The translations under genes were made by a program, and so were the position numbers. Shown in pieces: positions 35,111 through 47,935 of a stretch of 64,000 nucleotides of DNA (position 1 is the first letter of the stretch; every line of letters starts with the position of its first letter). The DNA is from Sinonovacula constricta (taxonomy: Eukaryota > Mollusca > Bivalvia > Cardiida > Solecurtidae): the NCBI GenBank assembly GCA_007844125.1, contig CM017567.1, forward strand, positions 4,593,660-4,657,659, read 5' to 3'. The notes beneath the pieces are model-generated. The model saw only the letters and a program-made list of their open reading frames with translations. It made no database searches and had not been told where the DNA came from.

Positions 35111-35318
35111 ATGAGCAACATGTCGTCAAATTACACTGGGCAAGAAATGGGGGACAGTTTAACTCCAGGCTCCCATTTAGAAGTCAAGGACACTCCATTG
35201 GAAAGCACAGTAGCAACATATCGGGCCAGAAACTACCCTCCCAGACTTTTGCAAATCTTCAATGCATTAAAGGAACAATGTCGGAAGAAAATGGAAAGTT
35301 CGCCTCCATTCACTGGAG
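35111..35318 (+). CDS. Candidate first coding exon of an unrecognised host gene
   Basis: From ATG 35111 (a second ATG four codons on) the frame is open for 69 codons, beginning MSNMSSNYTGQEMGDSL, continuing with a hydrophilic stretch and ending in NYPPRLLQIFNALKEQC and a short basic/Pro tail. It stops being coding-like at a strong splice donor, GGAG|GTAAGT (GT at 35319-35320), phase 1. The exon is visibly richer in G+C than its flanks and has balanced amino-acid composition, unlike chance frames nearby. No signal peptide, membrane segment or known domain is recognised; the LLQIFNALKEQC part could be an amphipathic helix. The next exon was not found, so it may lie beyond the window or be too short to see. 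Function unknown. Confidence 0.55.
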
Positions 35319-35320
35319 GT

Positions 35321-37985
35321 AAGTGCACTTATTACTTGTACTCATATAACGTAATTATGATATGATATTTAGTTTTAAATTATAATTAACGCTTAGTAAT
35401 ATGTATTTACAGCTGATATTATTGCGCAGAGTTACCTATATTCGAACAAACGCACTTTGAAAAAATTCCTGTTAAGTCAAGATTTCGATTTAAGCAACAC
35501 AAGCTACATATATACAAACGAATATTACAAAAAATAACATTTTAATTTTAGATAATAATGCAATGTGACTTAGAACATGATTAAACTTGATGTTTAAAAA
35601 CTTGTATACAGCAACAAACATGCATTAACTATTCTTTAATAGTTGGTGCTAGAATAAGTGGCAATAGAACTAGCTTAATATTATTTTAACCAACTCTGGG
35701 TTATAATTGACAATTACAAGATAAATGCAATGTATTTTAGCCACTGTCAATTAAACATGTTTAGTACTTTCCTGCCTACTTACTGAAATATTCACTATCC
35801 AAATCGACGATAGTGTCTTATTCTGCATCTATTGCTTAACCAACTTTATACAACACTAAGGACAGTAAGTACAATTAACCTGTGTCAATTAAGGGCTAAG
35901 CCCCTCTAACCCCCCTCTCGCAACCAGTGCAGTGGTTTTGATTCTCATTAAAATATCGCCAGTTGCTCAAATGTGTATTACAAAGGTCATTTCACAAACA
36001 TACAACATGGACTCATACGACAATTTGTCATAAACAACAACGTTGTTTAAAAAAATATCGCTTATAAAATGACGCTGAAAGTATTGAAAAATCGATTGTC
36101 TTTTTTTTTCTCAATCTTTGGGAAAGTATGTTTGGTTTCTTTGTGAAATCGCACTGACACATGGTCATATTGACGACGACCAGCTAATCATTGGTGTTAG
36201 AAGGCACAGACTTATGTCTGGTTAGAACCACCGGTGTTTCCAAAAGGCGTTTGAACCTTTAAAGCCGCAAAAAAGTCAATAAATGTACGTTGTAATACAT
36301 ATTGAGTTTCTGTGCACATCGTTGTTCAATGTGTTGTGTCCTTTGGCTAGAAATCAATTATGAACATCGTGAAAATACCTCACAAATCCGGTTTAGGTGT
36401 TCCATGATTCGAAACCTTACCCGGTCGCCGTTGTTTCGCAGAAAGATATTTTCGAATTGTTGTGTGTTTAGGTGCATGAACATAAGAGGAAAAGTCTGAT
36501 TATGTTAAAGAATGTCGGCTTCACACCTTGATGCCATATTGTATTTTAGATAGAACCCGATAGGGATTTTATTTCTTTGTCAAACATATTCGCTCTGTCG
36601 AAAGGGTACACTATAAAAAACAACGTTATCTTTATAGGCTCATAACTATGCTTGATCATTTTATCGCACAATCTTTGCGAGACTCCAAATTTAATTGAAT
36701 TATATGTTTTAATGTATTCTCTCAAAGAAGGAACACAAGTGATTTCAGAATGATAAGTATGATTATATCAAATTCATGTATTTTCTATGCTCCCCTGTTC
36801 TGAATGTTAACATTATTATACTTGAATGACTTAATGAATTGTATTGTCTAATATTTGCAATATATACATTTGTTTCGAGCATTGTGGTCACTGCTTGGAC
36901 GCCTTTGGGAAACAATAACAAAATTAATTCATTGCTACTGTTTAACTCGTTCATTTATGCACATGGCAGTTAACGCCGTTATAGTGACACAGTTATCAGT
37001 CTTAACGTAAAGTAGAGAACTCACTTCTTACAGTTCATTTGTAGACTGTGTTAGCCTAAAATCTATAATAACATGATGAAGATATATCTTTAAAACACCA
37101 TTTTAAAACTGATTTAAGATAATCAATATAAACTGATGAATATTCAAAAACACACAAATGCAAAATTATCAATGACAAGTGTTAAATTTATACGGACAAA
37201 ATGCTACAATTGCATTAAATATCTATGTCTCTCCTGCTTTGAGGACATAGTTTAAGTAATTTGTAATGCAATACTTCCTAGTGTTCACTTTGGTTTCATT
37301 TGGATTGTTGTGAAGACGCTGCACAAAATAGATAGAGATGACATATATTATTAATTTCTCAGCACGCCTACACAACGCCTTGGAATGAAACACAAAGTTC
37401 TTGTTCTCACAATGCTTTCAGTTAATTTGACAAGAGCCGTTGACTTAAAAGTATCAATATTCACATTAATGAATGTTGTTTCATGCAATTTGATGACAAA
37501 TATAACGGCTTATAAGGAGACATGGAGACATGGTTTGGTAACGCCTTGAGAGTTTAATCGTTGTTACTTTAAAGCTCCTATTGCTCCCACACAGTTTCTT
37601 TCAGGTTTTGTCTCCTTTACTACTTTGTTTCCTTTTAGTGTTATATATTTTCCCTGTTTATTGTGTTTCTCGAATCCTGTATGAAATAATAATCATAGTA
37701 TAGGCAATTAAATGTATAAACTTGTGACCCTTTTGAGTTATAACACATTTTATTCAAGTGACCATTTTCAGTACCAGCTAGAATGGTACTATCATCAGTG
37801 TCACCTGTTAATCAGAAGAGTCGAATGAAGAGAGATGTAAAATGACGATAACAAATAATGTTGAAAGCCATTTACGTTCATTTCAGTGTTGTAATTTTCA
37901 TGAAGGGAACTGGTAAATTCATACTTTGTCAATATTTTTGTCCTCGGTTCCCGCTCCTGTTTATATCAGACATTTGTGAGAAATA
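35321..37985. other. AT-rich DNA, possibly intron
   Basis: If the exon at 35.1 kb is real, this is its first intron. No exon, RNA gene or repeat end was recognised. Confidence 0.35.
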
Positions 37986-37990
37986 TTACA

Positions 37991-38024
37991 GGGAGAGAAA
38001 GAGAAGGGGAGAGATAGATAGATT

Positions 38025-38071
<47 letters not shown>

Positions 38072-38120
38072 AGAGGCAATGCTGGAGAGAGAAAGAGATG
38101 GAGATAGATAGGAAGAGAAA
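37991..38120. repeat. (GA)n/(GATA)n microsatellite
   Basis: A GATA-type stretch passes into pure GA, then degenerate GAGA/GGGA. Confidence 0.95.
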
Positions 38121-38289
38121 TCTGAACGTATGTATTAATCAGACTGATAACTAGACATTTCAATTCTAAACAACTTTTACTTCCATTATAAATAGAACAT
38201 TGTAAGAAAGCCCAGGTTAGAACTACAGCTAGACAAAGTCAAATAACGTTAATGTAAAAGTGACAAAAACACAGAGACATGACATAGCC

Positions 38290-38578
38290 CAGATGAAAAA
38301 AAAAACAACAAACAAAAAAAACCAAATAAACAACAAAACAACAACAACAAAACAACAACAACAACAACAACAAAAACACACAAAGAAAGCAACAACAAAA
38401 TCAAACAAACAACAACAGCAAAAAACAACAACAACAAAAACAACAACAACAAAAACACTCAAAGAAAGCAACAACAAAAACAAACAACAACAGCAAAAAC
38501 CACAACAACAAAAACAACAACAACAAAAACACTCAAAGAAAGCAACAACAAAAACAAACAAAAAAACAACAGAAACTA
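38290..38578. repeat. CAA/AAC-rich compound satellite
   Basis: The tract is mostly CAA repeats. It carries a superimposed longer unit of 74-79 bp marked by 'caaagaaagc' at 38381, 38460 and 38534. Confidence 0.9.
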
Positions 38579-39769
38579 CGGCAGTTAACCAATTACTAAA
38601 TCCATTTTATTTACGGCCAAAGTACTATCCAGTCTGGAATAGTTTAAAATTAAGCTTAAACCAAATATTTATCCTTTGGATTACATCTATTACAACACTC
38701 GGTTAATTATTACATGGCATTACAAACTACTGACATTTCTTTCTGATGTACGAAATCTTTGAATAAAAATTGTTCTGGCACGTAGATAAACCCGCACATT
38801 CTAAGGTGAACAGGGCATTCAAGCCTAAGTCAAGTCTAATTGAAAAGCAATTATTTACAGTACTCACATTACTGAAAATGTATGCTCTATGTGCGTGCAC
38901 TCAGAAAAAAACAACCTCCAGTTTATATATTATGTTACCAATGTTAACTTCTTTTGTTCCACGGCATACTTAGCTCTCGGTAGTACGTAGTTTCACAAGA
39001 GCCTATAAGGGGATGACTTTGTTGGGAAAAAAAGAATCTTGAGAAAAAAACAACAGTTTTAACAGAAAATCTGTATTAAATTTTAATATTAAATGACATC
39101 AATACAAGGATAATAGATTACCACAGATGGTTTCAATTTTATCAAATCTATTTTGCATTTAAGTTTTTTTTTCACAGAGAAAATGAATTCGCCCCAGATT
39201 CAATTGAACTTTTTAACTATGTTGATCACTCAATGAAATGGAAATGAAACCAATCGTTTAATATTGCAAATGTAAAAAACAAAATATGAGCCGCTTTTAA
39301 GAATATTTCAGTATTGTCGAATTGGTTATTTTTCAAGACACTTAAAGCTTATTAAACATTCTATGGTACAATATCTTTCATATATTCTACACCTTTCTGT
39401 TTTGTTTGTTTGTTTGTCTCTATTTATCTCCATGTCTTTTCTGTGTTTCCCTCCTCTGTTGTCTACATTACAGCCCTCCCATCCTACCCACCCCACAGTT
39501 CGTCTTTCTATCCCTCTGTGTGTGTGTCTTTATGTCTGTTTGTTTCCTGTGCCTGTGTGCCTCAGTTTCTGCGTGTCTGTGTGTATTTGTGTGCCTGTAT
39601 ATCTGCCTCTCTTTCCTCTCTCATTGGCGCTAACCTGTATTTCTATCTCACATATCCATGCGGTCTAAATTCGTTTATGTCTGTCAAATATACTTAAATC
39701 CCTTTACCTTGTTGATTAATATTAAAATGTAACACGGTTCTATGGGTATACCAACATATGTTTAAATGT
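38579..39769. other. AT-rich DNA with pyrimidine/TG-rich patch
   Basis: No gene was recognised. A CT/TG-rich low-complexity stretch lies at about 39395-39630 and creates several overlapping Cys/Ser/Leu-rich chance frames. Confidence 0.45.
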
Positions 39770-39930
39770 TAAACGGCAGATGACAGGAGCAAAACGGGCG
39801 ACTGGGTGATTAAGCCTGTATATCAACGCACTATAATCTTGCGCTTCCTGTGGGGTTTCTGAAATGCAAGCAGTTAAAGGAAACCGATTTAACTGAACAA
39901 AACTATCCAGGTTATGACGCATAAGGTGAC
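39770..39930 (+). repeat. Dispersed repeat family A, diverged copy
   Basis: The order 'cgactgggtgattaagcc', 'cttgcgcttcctgtggggtt', 'tgaaatgcaagcag' and 'ggttatgacg' follows the centre of family A, with many changes. Confidence 0.5.
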
Positions 39931-42900
39931 GTAATGAAGTTAGGGGGAAAAGTGGAATATAGGAATATAGAGAGTATTTTAAGTTTTATGTCGCAACCAT
40001 TCTTATTCTTGTCCTTTAACTGTTGTTTAAATGGGAATATATATTGCGGACTAACAGACCCTATCTCCATTCAAGACGATACATTTATTACAATTTTGAT
40101 ATATAAAGAATGCATTTCTGTTTGCCGGTGTATTCCCCAAATTTGACGTCTGTTATATCTTCCGGGAGTAAAACTGCCTCATATTCTTGGTGAATATAAT
40201 TAAGATAGTGCTTAATATTATTATAAATTTACCAATTATTTTATGTTAACAGCGGTTTATATTACAAGTACATGATATTTACTTTAATGTGTATTAAAAC
40301 CTTGTATTGTCATGCTACCTACATTTTACACCTTACTTAACCAGTTTCAAAGGTCAGCAAATGAATAGCAAATAGATATTCTCTTGACTTATGTATCCAG
40401 AATGTTTAATGCGTCGTGGTGTTTTATTGCAGTAAATTCTATTGACACCAGATTGATGTCTTACTTTCTTGGTAATGACGCGTTTTCTCGGCATAATAGG
40501 GTATTGTGTCTGGCATAGTTGCACACGATCTTTTCACTCCCCTATTATTCAGTACAAAGAAGGGCAATTAACAGCTCTAGTTTGCTTTATGAGTCAATAA
40601 AGGTCAATATGCTGCTGACACTATATATATGCGACATTTTCAGAGCTGAAAAATCCAGAATAAAATTACTGCATTTAATGACCACCATAAAAATGCCTCT
40701 GAAAGGTTTATGATTTCACTAAATTATTAATGCTAAGACCATCCAGCACTATCACACAATATAAATATATGTTCATATAATAAAAGGAGACTTTTGAATT
40801 TTTGGCGAGACAATTTAACATGTTTTCTTTTATGATGTTTGAAACTAGAGGAATGCTCATTTTGGAATGTAAAGATAAAACGTCAAAGTGTCATTAAAAT
40901 AGAATAAAATTGTGTCTGTCATTGAAAACAGATCTTGCTGCGGTCCATAACAACAGATGTTTTAAATGTGCTCTTTTATTCTTATTATATTGCCATGTCT
41001 TGCTGGTTTCATGTTCTTTTTTTGCTAAAACTAAACGTCCTGGCTATATATAATATGCCTGACTTTTTCAGTATGACAGGTCTCGAGTTGTCTACTGTAA
41101 TATTATACAAGCATACATAGACGAGCGTAGTAAGGGTATACGAAAAATATTTTTTCAGGATTAAGGTAAACATAAATGTCTCATACAAACCGAACACATG
41201 ATCGAGATAAATAGTATAGGTTTTATGTTAAAATGACACATTGCGACAAAACACAAAGAGAGATATATAGTTAACGTTTTAGTTAACCCGGCAGTTTGTA
41301 ACTTCTATTTCTTGTTTAACTTACTATCTTAGATGGGACCTTTGCTTTAAGTTAATTACATATATTATAACAGTAACAGTAACAGATTTACGTCCATTAT
41401 GTGACAACAGTTGAAATAGCTTACCTGTTCTTTTCAGACGTTTCAAATTTTATTAAATCAATCATATTGTATAGACATAGTCATTTTGATTTTTATCATA
41501 AATAGTCTCGGTGGACGAGCAGTTCTGGTTTGAGTCCCGCCAGACTCCAGTTTTAATTTGTTAGTTAAATGTGTTTCTTTTCTGTAAGTTTTTTCTATTG
41601 TGTCGCCTTGATGTTCTATTTAACGAGATCTTTGTAGACTGAGTACACAACACTGGCTATCTTTCGATGAAATGCATAAATATAAAATAATGTGGTAAAA
41701 TACATATATAAATATAGAACGTGCAACTGCGGGCTTCCTGATCGAGTATATAAGCCCTGCATACTCCCATGAACGTTATAAGGAAAGACAGGTTTACAGT
41801 AAAATTAAACAAGACACAAGAAAGAATCCTACCTGTCGGACCTTGTCTCTATCAGCCGTGGAACTGGGTATTGGAAGATATTCCAGACATACAATGTCTC
41901 CTAGACTCACATGACTTATACAAATTGAAATAATTAGCATAAACATTCACGTTTTAAGACGTATACTTACAAACTTATAACTTATGTCCGCATTACAGCT
42001 CTCTCCTTCATTTACACTCAATATGTAAAATATAGTGTAATTAACTGTAGCTATCGAAGTTCATACCTAAATAAGCAGACTCATTGATGAAGCTGATCAA
42101 GCAAAAATGTGTTTTGAAAGTATTTCTGTCCAGACACATAAACTATGGCATATTATTTACAGCCCGATAAATGTTCAACTAAATCTTATTATCTGATGCA
42201 ATAAAATATAGAACAGACTGTGGAATTTTTAACCAAAATGACATACACTTAAACCGGTGTTATGCCGATCATATAAAAACGCCCATCATTTTGGAAATTT
42301 TCGATCACGTTTAAGATTGAATATTCTGGACTAAGAAATGGATTGTGATATCACGTGAAAAACATATTTCTAAAATAATGAAACGGGTCCTACCACTATG
42401 TACCTTAATGACAAATAGAAAATGACAAAATCACGTAAAATAAGATAAAACATTAATTGAACAATTCTCCTGGAAGGCAAGACCACTGTATATTTTGTGC
42501 ATATAAGTTATGAGATATGGCCCAAATATTTTGTCATTTTTATTGTCGGGGTTTACTTCCATGATAAGCATTAATTACTGTTCAAAAAGTGAATAGTTCT
42601 CGTCATGAATATTGTAATGAACAAAACAGTTGGTGAATTTTAATGACCTCACACGAGAAGGTTGTGTACATAACTAATCAATCAACATCTCTACAGGGCC
42701 CGTATTCTGCACATTCAGTCACTTCCTCGATTTGCTTTTAAAATAAATGTGTGTTTTTTTTTCTGAAAAACAACATCAACAACAACAACATCAACAATAC
42801 AATTGTCAGTACAACTTGTTCGTTAAGGCACAGGTAATATAAGATGTAAGACATGTCGGATTGAAATTCTGCCCTCGGAGAACAGTTTCCAGTGAATACG

Positions 42901-43448
42901 CGCCTAAACAACTTGATATACTGTATATTCAGGGTTATCTTTTATCATTTCCATCATGTACACAGCTGGCTTTCGTTGCATACGTCTAGATACTACACTG
43001 GTTGGTATTTATGGAGGTACTTAAGCAAAATATATTATTCATGAGCAAATCTTATCTAAATAAGCTATTTAAGACAAAGTTAAAAATAGTAGACATATTT
43101 AAAGAATAGTTTTTTTCTTCTTCAAAATTCCTTCTTCGGTTAGATATATTATCTTTTAAGCGGGAAGGTAACTGATGTAGTACCAGAGCATTTCTGTGTC
43201 GTGTTAAATCTTCCGCAAGTTTCTCTAAAGCAAGTGAGTTTAACGTAAGGTCAAACCGAAAAAGACAGTATTATCCCAGATATCTCTATCAAATCACAAC
43301 TTTAAAATAAGGAGTGTTCACATAAGTCAGACTTATTGATAAAGAACAAGGCAGAGTCTAATGATCGAGCCATTTCTAACGCAATTCTACTTCCCTCTCT
43401 ATGCCCTTCTTCCCTTCACTCTGTTCCTAATCATCTCTGACCCGTGAC
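39931..43448. other. AT-rich non-coding DNA
   Basis: No exon or element was recognised. A box-B-like word (tggtttgagtccc) at about 41528 hints at a tRNA-like fragment, too weak to call. A short CAA/CATCAA tract sits at about 42772-42800. Confidence 0.4.
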
Positions 43449-43529
43449 CTGTCTGTCTGTCTATCTCTCTCTCTGTCTCTCTCTGTGTGTCTCTCTGTCT
43501 CTGTCTGTCTGTCTCTGTCGTTGTCTCTG

Positions 43530-43574
<45 letters not shown>
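43449..43574. repeat. (CT)n/(CTGT)n microsatellite
   Basis: CT and CTGT units with a pure CT run at the end. The Arg-Glu-rich minus-strand and Ser-Leu-rich plus-strand frames across it are artefacts of the repeat. Confidence 0.95.
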
Positions 43575-43575
<1 letters not shown>

Positions 43576-43779
43576 TTCTAGCATTGTTATAATATTAATA
43601 ACAAGGGCGTGCGAAATAAAGTCAATAATACAGAATATGTATGCTACTTTTTCCATCATCAGATGGGTGTCACCTTGATTTACCTACAATGTCCTTTAGA
43701 GGTGCGCCGACCGGGTGATCAGGTACCAGCCTAGTACAGCTATAGAAATTCCCGCTACCAGTCAGTGTCTATTTGTCAT

Positions 43780-44345
43780 TATCCTTGCAAGGGGCCTTAT
43801 ATTTGCAGCCACTGCTCTCCACTTTTCCTCCAAATTAATCGTGAGGTTGCCTCGGCTTCTTTTGAGATATCTGCTATGATTTCCTTTAGATTCCGGCCCT
43901 TGATTCCAGTTCACCTAAATCTCGCCACAGAGACCTGTGCAGTGAAGACTCGAGATCCAACCTCAACTATGAAACACCACGTCTTCCATCAATTCGTCTG
44001 GCACTCGTAAATTAAATGGTGTTATCTGGACAGTTTTCCTTCATAAGTCTCTTATGCTCTCTCCTCTCATGGCACAGTGCATTCGATGAGCATGAACTAT
44101 CGACAATTGTATGACCGCATCACAATGTCTGGCCACTTTGTAGTAATGTGTAGATTTGCTTCCATTGAATCATTGAGGTTGTTGAAACTACACCTCTTTG
44201 ATTTGTTTTCACAGCTGCGCTCTCCAAGGGTCTGGTAAAGTCGATGGACACGGGTCCTTTACTCACCTCGCTTTTCTTTCTATTGACCTTGTCCAACGTT
44301 AAGGCAATATCTACAAGGACCCTGTCACGGCGCTATCGATACCTT
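43780..44345 (-). pseudogene. Degenerate coding-like patch, identity unknown
   Basis: The segment is more GC-rich than its surroundings. On the - strand one frame stays open for about 70 codons (44340 down to about 44130), reading RVLVDIALTLDKVNRKKSEV, then KGPVSIDFTRPLESAAVKTN and ending near QIYTLLQSGQTL. A further coding-like stretch follows in another frame (KEIIADISKEAEATSRL). The composition looks like decayed protein-coding sequence of a transposon, but I do not recognise a domain. Confidence 0.3.
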
Positions 44346-44949
44346 CCATGTGTTAGAACTGTTTTGCATGACGATATTACATGTTATAGGTTGGCAGATT
44401 TTCCGTATAGTTAACACGATACATTTTGTGCAAAGCCCCAGACACATGGAAATTAAAACCTTCGCCATGATGGCATGGTAGACCTTGAAATTAAGCCGGG
44501 TATATTGTACTCGTCAACTTCACAACGAAACATTAAATTAACTATAAAAAGATGATACAAATGAAAGTCACTCTGTTAATTAACCCGTTTATTCCAAGTC
44601 AAGTTTATGTCGTCATTACCTGCCATTATAAAACGCGATCATAGTGGATAATTAAAATGATAGCAGTTCTGATTCTTAGTTTATGAACTGATACCCTATT
44701 GAAATCTTTATGTAAATAATTTCATGCAAATTACACAACGGTCGTTTAATATGCACGTAAGAACACTACGACACTCTGGCTGATGCCGTTAAGTCATGAG
44801 ACATGTCAGTAACAAACCTATATGACACTAAGAGTGAAATAAACATAGAGTGTAAATGTTTTAGTGGGTAGGGTTTAGCTTATACCAAGACATTGAGTAC
44901 ATTATTATTTTTAAGTGACACAATTTTATGAATTTACTTCTTATATCGA
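44346..44949. other. AT-rich non-coding DNA
   Basis: Nothing was recognised. Confidence 0.4.
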
Positions 44950-45110
44950 AGTATACACATTTACTTGTAATGTATTACTGTATGTATTGTTTCAAATAGT
45001 CTTGCTTTTATGTTTGAGAAACCCCTTAGGAAGTGCGAAATTAGAGCTCTGTTAACCGTTTCTTTTGCATACTGCCCGTTTCAAGGTGATAACGGCTGGG
45101 TTTTGCTTTC
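44950..45110 (-). repeat. Dispersed repeat family A, inverted fragment
   Basis: On the + strand it reads 'tttgagaaacccc', 'aggaagtgcgaaattagagctctgtt', 'aaccgttt' and 'gtttcaaggtgataac', which is the reverse complement of the family A centre. Confidence 0.55.
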
Positions 45111-47074
45111 TGTGTAATAATTCTTTTCGTCCCAGTGATCGTTACTTATACATTTGACTGGCATAAGAATATTTTCCTTGTACCATTTCAAATTTTAATA
45201 TTCTCACAGAACCTTGTTCTCTTTTTATATGGAGGATCAAAATGGGTATTAGTAAAACCGGATGTTAATTAGAAGACCCGCCATATTGGCTTGTTCCTGA
45301 AAAGCTTAAACGGAACCAAACACACTGACATATTATGCTTTTAAATCTATACAAGTTAATAGTAACAACTATGTGAGGTGAATTAAAGATCAAAAAAGCA
45401 AAAAAAAAATAAAATAAAAAAATGACATTAATTAATGCAAAGAACGACGAGCTTAAGGGGAGTTCTTTTTTAATGTGTCACAAGATATTTTCTCTTTGAG
45501 TCTCGTGGCTGTTGACGGCTATAATGACGCTAGACACAGAACACTTCGACTAAAGTTTTATCTTGTCAATCGTTATTTGTACCGCTAGAAAACGTGGACT
45601 TGCTGCGCAACATCTTTACAACACCTTAACGTCGTTAGCCAATCAGCGTATTACCTGTCTATCAAGAATATATATCAAGAAATGGTATATTACCGATTCC
45701 ATAAAACACGGCCATTCCGTGCACTTTATGTGCTGTTTATTTTGTATGAATAAATAAGGGGATGTGCTTAAAGTTCGTACACCAGTCTGGAAGATGCCAA
45801 TTTAAGCTTTGGTAATACACTGTTCCATTTTGATAGATTAATATTTTGTTCAACAGCTTGTTCTTAAATTGAGTAAAAACGTTATAATATGGAATCAAAC
45901 CTTGTTAAATTTACATCGTGTCACAATGTCGCAAGCTTATAGCCCGCGTAATATTTTGGACACCTCTTGTCTTACACATATCTGCCGGGTTTGGGAAAAA
46001 TGTCATGTGCTCTAGAGACTATATCGCATATCTAAGGCAGCCTAACGTATACTTAGTGTACACAAATGCATACCAACTCCAGTTACTCGTGCATTTGGAA
46101 ACAAGTGATGAGGGACAAAATAGTTTATCGTGATATCTGACATTAGTAACGTCAGAGAAGATTTTTTACACGTAACGGACGGACATATTTTGTTAAAATG
46201 ATACAAATCACGCCAAAAAACGAACAGGCATCGGTTTGCACAGTAATTATAATTTAATGACTACAAGTTTACGCTAGGACAGCGGTTCCCTTTAACAGAA
46301 GCTTGAAACATGTACATGTTTCCATCTTCTAGCATATTGCTGTTTATTATCCTGCCCCTAATTAGTACCATCTAGAAGAATGCATTGTCATTCAAAACAA
46401 ACCAGTAGCTATAGTAAATTGATAAATATGGATCACACATATTGAGTAGAAACAGACAAATTTTTGTCGTTTTGACGACCAAATCTATTAGGATCTTTAC
46501 ACCATACTACTGTTTCACTAGACATATTAAAGATATGTATTTTGTTATATTGCTTCATAGCTTGTCCATCACTTTTGACAACCAGAATATTGTATTATTA
46601 CTTGAAACCAAACTATAACTATAGAATTTTAATAAAAAGGTGGATACAATAAATGGAGCGGAAGCTGACCAAATCTATCTATCTATATTATGACCAAAGC
46701 TATTAGGAACCTGACACCAAACTGCTGATACGGCAGACATATTATATATAGGCATTTTGTTATATTGCCAATTATCTTGTCTTTGCGTAATTATTATTCT
46801 TATACTGATATTAAATGCTTTACTGTCATGCATCGGCTGCCTCCTGCATGTCACATGTGCCTGCCAATGAAGCTTTTCATTAGTATAATAATGAAGACTC
46901 TGACACTGATCTTTCGTGACAAGCATTTTACTAAGATAGCAACCGTCTACAAAGCCTTTCAAAATATAGGTTACAACACCAGAGGTGAAGTGAAATGGGT
47001 TAAAGAAACATGGTATTAGTTTCATAACTAGATGGTAAGTGTCAATGGCAAATGAACACAATGCAAAAGCGACA
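45111..47074. other. AT-rich DNA with a diverged direct duplication
   Basis: No gene was recognised. Two diverged copies of a segment of about 90 bp start at 46477 and 46692 ('gaccaaa..ctattagga', 'agacatatta', 'attttgttatattgc'), a period of 215 bp. Confidence 0.45.
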
Positions 47075-47165
47075 TACACGTATCAGTCCTAAAAGGATCG
47101 AAAAAACAACAACACACATTCCACGCACATGAGATTTTAACGATAGCGACACGACACGCATTGTA
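47075..47165 (+). repeat. Possible family A 3'-half fragment
   Basis: The order 'cctaaaaggatcga', 'acattccacgcacatgagattt', 'acgatagcgacac' parallels 7105-7170 in the same strand. It is diverged and short. Confidence 0.35.
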
Positions 47166-47704
47166 ATAAAAATAAACAGACACATGTTTATAATTGTAAT
47201 CATAAATGCGTGTTATAATGGAAGTAGTCTTCGGGTTTGCGTGATATACGACATTATAATGCACGATACTTTGTTAAGATGCTTTGTGATTAATGAATCC
47301 GACATAGGCTTTTTTGTGATTATGTATGTATGCTCCACGGCACGTAACACTGTGCACTGTTCTGCTATATATCAAGCAATACAGTGGCCGAGAAAATATA
47401 CCATATGAAAAGAGAAGGAGTGAACCGTGCATTAAAGTTACATTTTCATATTGTGTATTTACTTGCTTTTTCGACTCTTTTTGTATGACTTTTCCAGAGA
47501 CACTATGAGAATGCAGCGAATTAATTGATTGCTGCAACATCACCAATACAAGAACATAGCGCCAGTACGGATATGATGTGATTTAATTTGATGATCATTC
47601 TGATTTCATCTTATTTCAATGAAGGTTTCAAGGATTTCCACGTTACACTTTAAGCAATTGCATGAAATGTTTGCCATTAATTAATACACTTTTATAAATT
47701 TGAA

Positions 47705-47935
47705 AACTTGTAGCTCTATAAAACCGGTTTAAGCACGCCAGTCGTTTCATAGCGCCGACTGACCGATGCTCTTTTTGTTAAATGACTCATAACAAATTTG
47801 TTATTACTTTTACATTTGGCTTGCTTGTGAATACCTAAGTCCTGTGCCTTTTCAAATTTTGGTATATGTTGCAATGCTCTCAGAACTTTGTCATATGTTC
47901 TTATTGATGTTGATATATGGCCTTGGAATATTAAA
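47705..47935 (-). repeat. Dispersed repeat family A, inverted copy
   Basis: Read on the - strand it gives 'catatgacaaagttctgaga', 'gcattgcaacatataccaaa', 'gaaaaggcacaggac', 'gagtcatttaacaaaaagag', 'cggtcagtcggcgctatgaa' and 'cgtgcttaaaccggtttta'. It is one of the better copies of the 5' half, though the 'ccttggaa' part of the core is lost. Confidence 0.7.

Noticed and set aside
38229..38706. Long Cys/Phe/Val-rich minus-strand and Gln/Thr/Lys-rich plus-strand frames
   Set aside because: They are produced by the CAA-rich satellite; composition is fully explained by the repeat.
41495..41545. Possible tRNA or tRNA-like gene
   Set aside because: A box-B-like word is present but no convincing box A or cloverleaf stems could be drawn.
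43399..43678. Arg-Glu-rich and Ser-Leu-rich frames
   Set aside because: They result from reading through the CT/CTGT microsatellite.
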